A stretch of DNA of 32,719 nucleotides from NCBI RefSeq assembly GCF_000208925.1, contig NW_001914985.1, positions 14,188-46,906 of the forward strand, read 5' to 3'. How positions within the stretch are numbered: position 1 is the stretch's first letter; the number at the start of each line of letters is the position of its first letter. Made by a program: the position numbers and the translations under genes. Positions 17,403 through 25,652 of the stretch are shown here, piece by piece. The DNA is from Entamoeba histolytica HM-1:IMSS. Its lineage: Eukaryota > Evosea > Mastigamoebida > Endamoebidae. The notes beneath the pieces are model-generated. The model worked only from the letters and a program-made list of their open reading frames with translations, searched no databases and was not told the DNA's origin.

Positions 17403-17609
17403 ATGGAAAGTAATTACAATAGAATCAAACCTTATATTCCCACTTACAAAAGAATTGCTATGTATTGTAATGTTCCTAAAGAGTATATTGATGTTGCAAT
17501 GAGAGGAGATGAATATGAAAAAGCAGCATTTGTTGAACAATTAATATTAATGAAGGAAGAAGGACTTGTTGGAACAACAGATGAATATTTAGATTCTCTG
17601 ATTCTTTGA
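17403..17609 (+). CDS. Small unrecognised 68-residue protein
   Basis: The ATG at 17403, preceded by ATTGAACC (GAAC-like), opens 68 codons of normal protein composition: an N-terminal basic and tyrosine-rich part (NYNRIKPYIPTYKRIAMYCN) and a C-terminal acidic helix (DEYEKAAFVEQLILMKEEG). It has no signal peptide, membrane span or known motif. It sits head-to-head with the UEV gene across a 231-bp spacer carrying a 34-bp palindrome, and 233 bp upstream of the ASCC1-like gene. No intron signal was found that would lengthen it. The protein-like composition and promoter context argue that it is real; function unknown. Confidence 0.55.
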   Translation: MESNYNRIKPYIPTYKRIAMYCNVPKEYIDVAMRGDEYEKAAFVEQLILMKEEGLVGTTDEYLDSLIL

Positions 17610-17842
17610 ACCAATCACAACTCGAAAGCTTAAAGAACAAAATGTAATTAAAAACTATGTTAATAAATCCATTACATATTTTTATTTTTCCTATTGAATC
17701 ATTTATAATAATAATAAACCATTCTATAAAGTTAATAGTATGATAAAACCAATGAAGAGAATAAATTTTGATTAAAATAACATTCAACGATTTTTTGAAT
17801 CTTATGTTTTTAAGAAAAAATAAAACTTAAAAAAAATAAAAG

Positions 17843-18957
17843 ATGAGTTGTGATGAATATGATATTGTTGAAGTTGATAACAGAAAATATAGAGTAAAAA
17901 AGAGTATTCAACCTCATCTCAGTGTTTCAAATGAACTTTCAGAGAAAACAAGTTATGATATGAAAGAGTATTGTGATGAACCTGATTGTATTTATGTTCC
18001 ATCATTATCTTCAAAAGAACAAGTCGAAGAAATATTCAAAAAAGCAGAAATAACACCTCGAACAACTGATTGTACAATTAAATTATTAATTCCTAATAAA
18101 CTTCATGGACAAATTATTGGAAAAGGAGGCATTAATATTTCACCAATTAAAGAAGAGTGTCAATGTAAAATTGCATTTGCAAGTTCAGATGATACACCTG
18201 ACTTAGTGAGAATTGAAGGAGTTAATGAAGATAAAGTTAGAGAAGCTATGGAACGATTAAAAAATGTATGTATAAATGTTTTTTGTTCTCTTAAAAGTAC
18301 ACATACCATTCAAATTCCATTTAAGTCATCAGACCTTTTAAAACAAATAGAAATATTTCAAGAGTTTGTTTATTATTTTATTATTATTAAATAACACTTT
18401 AGAAAAAATAAAGGTATTTATAAAATAGACAATTGGTTAAAATTGATGGACTTAATCCAAATTACCTTCAAAAACCTCAAGCACTGCATTTAACATTAAC
18501 TACATTATCTATTTGTACAGAACAACAAGTTGAAGTTGCATCTAAATTATTAGAAGATATGGCACCAAGAATATATTCAATACTAAATAATAAACCATTA
18601 TTATTTGAATTATGTGGAATTAGTGCTATGGGAAATGAAGAAGCTACAAGAGTTATTTATATTAAAGTAAAAACAAATGATGAACAAATAAATAAAATTA
18701 TTGAAGAAATTAAACAAACCTTTAATAAATATTTAGACAAACAAAATCAAAGTGAAGTTATTCTTCATATGACATTATTTAATACAAATAAATTAAAAAA
18801 TGGAAAATCTTTTGTTATTGATGCATCTGATATAGTTAGAAAATATACAGGTAAATCATTTGGAAAATATAAAGCTGAATCGTTGGTATTCTCTTCAATG
18901 ATTAATAAAATAATGGGAACTAAGTATGCTCTTATTAATTCTATTCCTCTTCCTTAA
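17843..18957 (+). CDS. ASCC1-like protein: KH domain plus 2H phosphoesterase, spliced
   Basis: The model is exon 1 at 17843-18363, intron at 18364-18428 (GTTTGTT...AAATAG, 65 nt) and exon 2 at 18429-18957, giving 349 residues. Exon 1 encodes a KH RNA-binding domain, about 75-145, with the GxxG loop GKGG at 93-96. Exon 2 encodes an AKAP7/LigT-type 2H phosphoesterase with both HxTx motifs, H194-LTL and H287-MTL. This order and length match ASCC1, a subunit of the activating-signal cointegrator complex linked to transcription and alkylation repair in animals. Both histidine motifs are intact, so nucleotide or RNA phosphodiesterase activity is plausible. Unspliced, the frame stops at 18394; the chosen 3' site is the one that keeps exon 2 in frame. 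Confidence 0.88.
18364..18428 (+). other. Intron of ASCC1-like gene
   Basis: This 65-nt intron starts with GTTTGTTT and ends ATAAAATAG. The alternative acceptor TTTAG at 18402 throws exon 2 out of frame. Confidence 0.8.
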
Positions 18958-19167
18958 TATTTATTTAATTCAGACGATTTTTGTCTTTTATTATTATCAT
19001 CCATTTTTTATTCTAATTCTTTCTTTATCATATTCTTATTATTCTATAACACTTACACATCACTTTTAATTATTTCACTGTACTGAAAACAATGAAACAA
19101 TGATATATCATACTGAAGAAGAAATAACCCTAAAACAAAAATAAAAAAAAAAAACTTAAAAAAAGTA

Positions 19168-20754
19168 ATGAGTAAAGAAAGTACAACACCAAACGAAATC
19201 AATGAAAGAAAAATAGAAGAGAAACCTCATAAAGAAGAAAAGAAGATGAAAAAACAAAGATATAAAAAAGAAGAAATTCTTGGAAATCCATTAGAAGAAT
19301 ATTTTGAGAAAGTTTCTAAAAATGTTGCACCATATAATCCAATAGGAAGAGCAGAAGAAGAAATTGAAGAAGGATTTTCACAAAAAAGTATATTTTATAT
19401 TAATAAATTATTTGCTGATGCAGCACAAGAAAGAAATTATGGAAAAGTTATTTATTTATATAAAAAATTAATTGAAAGTGGTATTAAAGAAGATCTTCAT
19501 ACAATTACTAATATTATTAATTCAGCTGCTAGAGTTGGTGATGGAATTTTAGTTGATAAAACATGGATAAGAATGAAACAATTAGGATTAAAAGCAAATG
19601 AAGTTACAAGAACCGTTTCAGTTAAAGGATATTTTGCAGCTGGATTAGTTGAGAAAGCAATGTACACATATTATTGTATGGATAATAGAAATAATATTAG
19701 AAGTATTAATGCAGCAATTAGAGGATTATTAAGACTAGGAAATTCAAAACAAATTCATACATTTACAAAACATCCTATTAACGCAGAAGATATGACTACA
19801 AAAGAATATCTTACTGCATTGTATTCAATAGAACAAGAAATTTCATTAGTTAGAAAGATTATGGAAAGTATTAATAATGAAGATGAAATGTCAGCTACTT
19901 CTTTAATTAATTTAGCTACATTAAATTGTCTTATTGGAGATGTAGAAACAGGAGATTTATTATTAAAAGAATTTGAAGACATTTCTAAAAGAGAAACAGA
20001 TGCTAGAAAATCAATTCGTTTATTTAAGAAACATCAAGTCGCTCAATTAAGAAATAGAAGAAAACACATTAGAACATTTATATTAAATACTCAACCCATT
20101 TTAAAAGAACAAAGAAAGAAATATTCATTTAGTCAAGCAAAAGAAGTTTTTCAAATGTATCCTCGTGAAATTAATGTACTTCATTTTGAAGAAGTATTTA
20201 AAAATAAAAATCCAATTAATATTGAATTATGTAGTGGATATGGAGAATGGCTAATTACTAAAGCTGAAGAAAAAAAAGATGAAAATTGGGTTGGTGTTGA
20301 ACTATATCGTGATCGTGTTTATAATTCTTGGGCTACTAAAGTCTTTGCTGGATTAGATAATGTTGCTTGTGTTTGGGGAGATGCAATGAATGTTTTAATG
20401 TTAAATATAATGGCAGACAGTATTGATAATATTTATTTAAATTTCCCAGAACCACCAAAATATGAAAATTCACCTACAAACTTGTTTACAATTCAATTCT
20501 TTTTCCAAGTTGCTCGTATACTCAAATTGGATGGAGTTTTTTGTTTATTAACTGATTCTCCTATTGTTGTTAATATTGTTAATAAACAATTTGCTCATAG
20601 TGAAATATTAAGAAATAAGTTCCAAATTCAAGGAAAAACTATGTTTGAAAAGAAACTCCCTGAAGGTTATGGTACTTCATATTTTGATCAATTATGGAAG
20701 AATGGTAAGATTAATCAAGACAGATTCTTTATGAAAATTAAAAAAATTATGTGA
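19168..20754 (+). CDS. PPR-TrmB fusion: pentatricopeptide repeats plus tRNA m7G methyltransferase-like domain
   Basis: This is a 528-residue protein. Residues 1-40 are a lysine- and glutamate-rich tail. About 75-280 hold helical pairs of PPR type, for example INKLFADAAQERNYGKVIYL, then YKKLIESGIKEDLHTITNII and WIRMKQLGLKANEVTRTVS. A basic helix (about 281-330) leads to a TrmB/METTL1-type methyltransferase. Its SAM motif is IELCSGYGE (352-360, E353, G357, G359), with E378 in VGVELYRDRV, D405 in WGDA, a LTDS segment and a C-terminal T-S-Y-F-D...G.I...F pattern. The family signature PDPWPK is changed to PEPPKY (427-432). TrmB enzymes make m7G46 in tRNA; the PPRs probably add RNA-target choice. 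No mitochondrial presequence is evident. Confidence 0.88.
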   Translation: MSKESTTPNEINERKIEEKPHKEEKKMKKQRYKKEEILGNPLEEYFEKVSKNVAPYNPIGRAEEEIEEGFSQKSIFYINKLFADAAQERNYGKVIYLYKKLIESGIKEDLHTITNIINSAARVGDGILVDKTWIRMKQLGLKANEVTRTVSVKGYFAAGLVEKAMYTYYCMDNRNNIRSINAAIRGLLRLGNSKQIHTFTKHPINAEDMTTKEYLTALYSIEQEISLVRKIMESINNEDEMSATSLINLATLNCLIGDVETGDLLLKEFEDISKRETDARKSIRLFKKHQVAQLRNRRKHIRTFILNTQPILKEQRKKYSFSQAKEVFQMYPREINVLHFEEVFKNKNPINIELCSGYGEWLITKAEEKKDENWVGVELYRDRVYNSWATKVFAGLDNVACVWGDAMNVLMLNIMADSIDNIYLNFPEPPKYENSPTNLFTIQFFFQVARILKLDGVFCLLTDSPIVVNIVNKQFAHSEILRNKFQIQGKTMFEKKLPEGYGTSYFDQLWKNGKINQDRFFMKIKKIM

Positions 20755-23062
20755 TTGAATTAGATTCATTGATTGCTATTTAAATTATTCTGTTTTATAT
20801 TATTATATTTCTTAATATATTCTTATCTAACCTCTTTCTTTATTTTACTAACAATTGTATTATTGTTCATTTGAAATAATTTGGTATTTTCATTTTTAAA
20901 CATAATCATATAGGTTTTTTTTAAATACTTATTTACTGAAACATTACCAAGAATAATCATAACTAAACATGTTTTATTTGACTTGAGAAGATTTCATTGA
21001 TAATTATTATCAACAACTATTATTTTTTTAAAATGACAGATAATATTTATTTCTATGAATTTATTTAATATTGTAATTTGTAATGATATTAATTTTTATT
21101 CTATAACTTATTCGACTACCATTCTATATGATACTATATTATTTTCATTTGTTCATAGCTTTTTAAATATAATTAAATGTACGTTATCAAACTCCTCACA
21201 GTTAATATTCATGAAGTTTCATTTCATAACTAACGTCTTTAATAACCTTTTTGATTATTAGATTTTCATAAGCATTACCATGAGAATTGAAAACACAGTG
21301 CTAATGATTTGAATTATTCCATTGGTTCATTACAAAACATTATTTTATATCTGATTCAATTGAAATAGTAAAATGATATGATATGGTATTAAGCAACTAA
21401 CATAGTTAAATGAAATTCTTTTTGAATAAACAAATATATTTTAACTGAAATAACTTATTCATTTAAATCCTCATTTTTTGAATTAAATAATCAATAGATC
21501 TCTATATTATTAATTTAATTAATACAAATAATTTAATCATTATAATTGGAATAGAAGGGGGTTTACTTCTTTATGATTTTATGTCTCTGAATAAACAACA
21601 CACTAACATTATAAACATAAATATTTTTTTAAGTCAAAGAAAAAATATTTAATGGGATTGTTTAAACATCAATTGTAAAAACGCAAAATCTTTCAATAGG
21701 TTTTTTAAAATAATTATATTAGTACTAATACATCATTCAGAAACAAAAGGATAAGTAATCAATTAATTTTTTTTTAAAATAACAAAAAAATTCACCAAAC
21801 GAAAAAACAGAAATGACTATAATGACTTAATTTAATAGGAAAAACAACCTCAACAATGTTTATAGACAAATAATAAAATAATAAAAATATAAATAAAACC
21901 CCCACAAAACATTTCTAAAAAGAAAAGAAATTATTAAATAAAATAATACGGAAACCAAGAAAGTCATAAAAATACAAAATTTTCAAAAACAGTGAAAAGT
22001 CAATAAAAATAAACAGAAACAAAATACGTCGAATTATAAAACAATTCATAACTACCCCCTTCTTAAAGAATAGGGTAACTATAATTTATTGAACAAATGT
22101 TATAAATAAAGCTTAATTCAATAAACACAATAGTTGTTTGATCAAATCATTAAATTTAAGAATTGGCATTATCTTGAAACACATAACGTTAATCAAACTA
22201 ACTCAAACTTTTTAACGTTTAACATGATCGCGTTAGCGCAGACATTTTATAAATTTATTTTATTTAATCATTTCATTTTGGTGGTGTCTTTGTATTATAT
22301 GAATTATGTATTTATGTAATTTCAGTTTTATTCATCAACATTGTATTACTTTCCATTTTACATGATTTATATTACCAAAAATATTATCAAATTTTGTACT
22401 TAATTTGATGAATAGCACAAAACATGAATATTGAATAACTTTAAAACATACTATATTTATCAATAAAACTTCTTTTGATTTATATTAAATAATTTTCAGT
22501 TGTTGATGATTAATTGTACTGTAGACTTGCGTTGAACATCAAATTTAAAAGTCATTAAGATTTAATTTAAAACATCTTTATTTTATATTCAAAATATTTA
22601 CAAAGTTTGTGTTAATCAAACTCCTTTTAAAAAATGAAAATTTTTATAACTTGTTGTATGAATAGGAGTATCTGCCAAATATCTGATTTTACGACAAATA
22701 TAACTCTTTGTTTGAAATAATAAAAAAAATATTTCTGAAAAAATAGAAAAATACTCTGTCTAAAATTTGGGTTATTCTGAAAAGTTCATTATTAAATTAC
22801 TTTTTTCATGTATAATACTACCCATTTCTCTTTTTTATTCATTATAAATAATAATATAGTTGTTCTTCAAAAGTTTTGTTTAAATAGCTTACATCTTGAA
22901 AACAACCTGTATAACAAAGTGTATTGCCTCTGTTTTATCAATTGGATATTTTTAATTTTCTATCGTTTTTTATTTATTGAATAAAACAAAATAAAGAATA
23001 ACTAAAAATAATAATGTAACAATTGTCAATAAAACACTTATTCTAAAATTATGGTTGTTTCC
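20755..23062. other. Gene-poor AT-rich region
   Basis: No credible gene was found in 2.3 kb; short open frames at 21055-21261 and 22134-22319 are low-complexity. The stretch 21541-22080 is A-rich and is bracketed by an inverted pair of a 10-mer, AGAAGGGGGT at 21553-21562 and its complement at 22054-22063. A small GC-containing spot at 22228-22241 (TCGCGTTAGCGCAG) recalls a tRNA D-arm, but no acceptor or T-arm follows. Some stretches (for example the complement of 22600-22760) read as faintly protein-like and may be further relics. Confidence 0.45.
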
Positions 23063-23357
23063 TTATTTAAGATAATGAACCATTTCAAAATTTAATAAAC
23101 TACTTTGAACCTTAAAAATAAAGAAATTCAAATAAGTTGAATCTAATAATTCATTGTTTAAATCAATATTTTTGTCGAGTATTATTTAGAAATTGAGAAT
23201 GTGTTAATTGTTTAAAACTATCAACTAATGAATCTATCTTTTCTTTATAGATGTCCATTTGATAGAAATACACTTGGAACTTCATTTTATTTAAGATATT
23301 CATCATTTTTCGTTATTTGCTTGTCATTTTCTCAATCTTGTGTAACAGAGATTTGAC
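23063..23357 (-). pseudogene. Relic of a coiled-coil protein gene
   Basis: On the minus strand a protein-like frame runs VKSLLHKIEKMTSK, TAA, RKMMNILNKMKFQVYFYQMD and then IYKEKIDSLVDSFKQLTHSQF. After about 23175 that frame ends at TGA, but the neighbouring frame continues (DKNIDLNNELLDSTYLNFF ... EMVHYLK) to a TAA at 23063-23065. One in-frame stop plus one frameshift within 295 bp of helix-forming sequence is the expected look of a decayed gene. The style recalls the N-terminal coiled coils of Entamoeba TLDc-like proteins, though identity is not established. It lies head-to-head with the second Rab gene. Confidence 0.4.
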
Positions 23358-23473
23358 TTATAATATTTAAAAAAGTTCTGAGAAAGTTAAAGAAAGAAAT
23401 TAAAAAACACAAATTTAACTTTTAAGTGAAAGTGTTATATAAAAGAAATTAAAATTTTTATCAAAAGCATCTC

Positions 23474-23482
23474 AAAAGAACT
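23474..23482 (+). promoter_or_regulatory. GAAC-like box of second Rab gene
   Basis: AAAAGAACT lies 16 nt before the ATG at 23499, followed by an ATAAATAATAAATAA leader almost identical to that of the first Rab gene. Confidence 0.45.
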
Positions 23483-23498
23483 ATAAATAATAAATAAC

Positions 23499-24125
23499 AT
23501 GGCAAATAAAATTAAAATTGGATTATTGGGAGATATGGGAGTTGGTAAGACATGTATTGTTCAAAGGTTTTGTTTCCATAAATATAACGATTTATATGAA
23601 TCAACCATTGGAATTGAGGTATTTAATCAAGAAGTGGTCGTTGATAATCAAAGTTATCCAATACAAATTTGGGACACTGCTGGACAAGAACGATTTAGAT
23701 CTGTTTCACGTGTTTTCTTTAATGATATAAAAGGGATATTTATTGTGTTCAGTTTAGATAATATGGAGTCATTAAACCATTGTAAAGATTGGTTAGATGA
23801 TTTCTATAGCCTTGTTGACCAAAGCAAAAATATTCCTGTTGTATTAGTTGGAAATAAATTAGACTTAATTACTGATGAAAATAATGTTCGTGTTCCTGAA
23901 GACATCATTAAGAAATTTGTTTCTAATAACGATATTCCATTGTACATTGAAACCTCATCCAAGAAAGATATTAATATTGATTCAGCCTTTCAAGAAATGG
24001 TATCTATTATTATCAAAAGAAACCTTCATATAAGTGAAAAAAAGAATGAGATTGTTGAAATAACACAAGAACAAGAAAATAGTCCAAGAAGTAATCAGCA
24101 AACAACCAATGACTGTTCTTGTTAA
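23499..24125 (+). CDS. Rab-family small GTPase
   Basis: This intronless 208-residue Rab has all G motifs: P-loop GDMGVGKT (11-18), switch I T36 in ESTIGIE, WDTAGQERFRS (58-68), NKLD (119-122) and ETSSK (151-155). The tail ends in CSC, a CxC double-prenylation site, so it should cycle on and off membranes with GDI and the Rab geranylgeranyl transferase. The catalytic glutamine (Q63 in AGQE) is present, so normal GTP hydrolysis is expected. Switch I reads STIGIEVF, with E where Rabs usually have D. The subfamily is not assignable by eye; Entamoeba genomes carry about a hundred Rabs. The leader closely resembles that of the other Rab gene in this window. Confidence 0.95.
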   Translation: MANKIKIGLLGDMGVGKTCIVQRFCFHKYNDLYESTIGIEVFNQEVVVDNQSYPIQIWDTAGQERFRSVSRVFFNDIKGIFIVFSLDNMESLNHCKDWLDDFYSLVDQSKNIPVVLVGNKLDLITDENNVRVPEDIIKKFVSNNDIPLYIETSSKKDINIDSAFQEMVSIIIKRNLHISEKKNEIVEITQEQENSPRSNQQTTNDCSC

Positions 24126-24425
24126 ATTTTAATCTTTAATAAATCAATATTACAGTTATCGTTTTTTGTTTGTAATAAAGAAAATAAGAAAGAGAGTTAG
24201 TTAAGAAGAAAATAAAATGTTCTATTTTAATCTACATATTGTTCAAAATCATAAGATTAATAAAATTTATTATAATAAATTATAATTCATCAATAAGGCA
24301 AAAAAAAGGAAATGGTAGGCATGTGACTATCATATAGGCTAGTAAGAAGGAAACTATTGGGAATAGGCAAAGGAAGGACTGTTTGACTTGGTAAAAAAAC
24401 TGATGAAATTAGAATTAGAAGAGAA
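24126..24425. other. Rhomboid gene upstream region with AGGC motifs
   Basis: No gene. The last 130 bp (about 24295-24425) are purine-rich and unusually rich in G for this window. They carry four (A/T)AGGC motifs at 24295-24299, 24316-24320, 24335-24339 and 24364-24368. These may be promoter elements of the rhomboid gene that starts at 24426. Confidence 0.4.
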
Positions 24426-25553
24426 ATGGAAAATACCACACTTGTCTCTCTTTATAATGTCGAACAAAAAGATAATAATAATGAAAATGATCAAACGTCA
24501 ATTAAAATAGATAGAAGTTCATCTTCTTCAAGTGAAGAAAGTTTTCAAGGTTTTAGTTTTAGTACAATACTTCTTCCACATCATTCAAATGAAAAAGAAG
24601 AAGGGTTTGTTGATATTGATGGATATATAACTCCATTTGAGAATGAAATAAATATTTTTAAACAAATACTGTATTGTGTATTTCCATGTTTAATACCACC
24701 ATTTATTTCTAATAGAAGAATAGAAAAATATATAAGAGCAACAATGTCTATATCTTTTATTTTCACATTATTATTGATTGGAGTATTTATTGGAGAATTA
24801 TGTGTATGTGGAGTTGCATCGTTCTCAATAAATCCAGGGATAGGTCCAAGTGCAGATAAAATAATAGATTTTGGAGCAAAATATTCATATAATATAACGT
24901 TTGTTATTATAGTTTTTAGAAGGATATATATCAAATTAATAAAATAAGAAGAAAAATTAATTTAAAATAGTCAAAATTATCAAATATATCGACTTTTTAC
25001 ATCATTATTTCTTAGTCCATCATTATTTGGGTTAATAGTTGAAATTATATTTGCACTAAGATTTTTCTTATATTTTGAGCATAGATGGGGAATAATATTA
25101 TTCTTTGTTACGTATATTATTAGTGGAGAGGCAGGGGTGTTATTAAGTTGTGTATTAAGTTGTAATAATATTGCAGTATGTTCTATGGGACCATTTGCTG
25201 GATTAATATCAGTATTTCTTGTTGACTTAGCGTTAACAAACCAAAGTTATAAAGTACAATTTAAAAGAGCAGTTTTTACATCATTAATAGGTCTTTTAGT
25301 AATAGTATTTGCACAATTATTTCCATTACAAGATTTTACATGTTTATTAGGAAGTGTTATTGTTGGGTTAGTTCTTGGAGTGTTATATTTTGTTAATTTA
25401 AATCCATGGTTTTCTCAACAACCATTATTACTACAGACAATTGTTTATGTTTCATTGGTGACATTTCTTTTAACATATTTTATTGTTTTTTGTTTATTAT
25501 TATTCATATGGATTCAACCTTTACAAATTACTATATCAGCTCAAACAAATTGA
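24426..25553 (+). CDS. Rhomboid-family membrane protein, probable inactive protease, spliced
   Basis: The model is exon 1 at 24426-24898, intron at 24899-24970 (GTTTGTT...AAAATAG, 72 nt) and exon 2 at 24971-25553, giving 351 residues. An acidic, serine-rich cytosolic N-terminus (about 1-85) is followed by a first span (about 101-125), then NPGIGPSADKIIDFGAKYSYN, then QIYRLFTSLFLSPSLF, both rhomboid landmarks. At least five more spans follow. At the catalytic site, where proteases have GxSG, this protein reads VCSMGPFAG: the serine position appears to be Met (Ser is one residue earlier). The partner histidine region reads DFTCLLGS, with no His. It is probably a pseudoprotease comparable to iRhoms. 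E. histolytica is reported to have one catalytically competent rhomboid (ROM1); this is not it. Confidence 0.82.
24899..24970 (+). other. Intron of rhomboid gene
   Basis: This 72-nt intron starts with GTTTGTT and ends TTTAAAATAG. It splits a codon after base two and joins the two rhomboid halves in frame just before QIYRLFTS. Confidence 0.85.
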
Positions 25554-25652
25554 TTTGTTTTTAAATGTACTTTTCACTAATTATTATTAATTCTTTACTT
25601 CTTTTCTTTTTTTTTTTTAAATAAAAAAACAAATTTAAAATTGTAAAAATAT

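Noticed and set aside
18364..18402. Shorter 39-nt intron for the ASCC1-like gene
   Set aside because: Exon 2 would be read in the wrong frame before the first HxTx motif.
21055..21261. 68-codon plus-strand frame
   Set aside because: Low-complexity F/I/N/Y/S composition typical of AT-rich spacer, with no motif or promoter signal.
22228..22241. TCGCGTTAGCGCAG, similar to the D-arm of some tRNAs
   Set aside because: No acceptor stem, anticodon arm or GGTTCGA-type T-arm follows in the next 70 bp.
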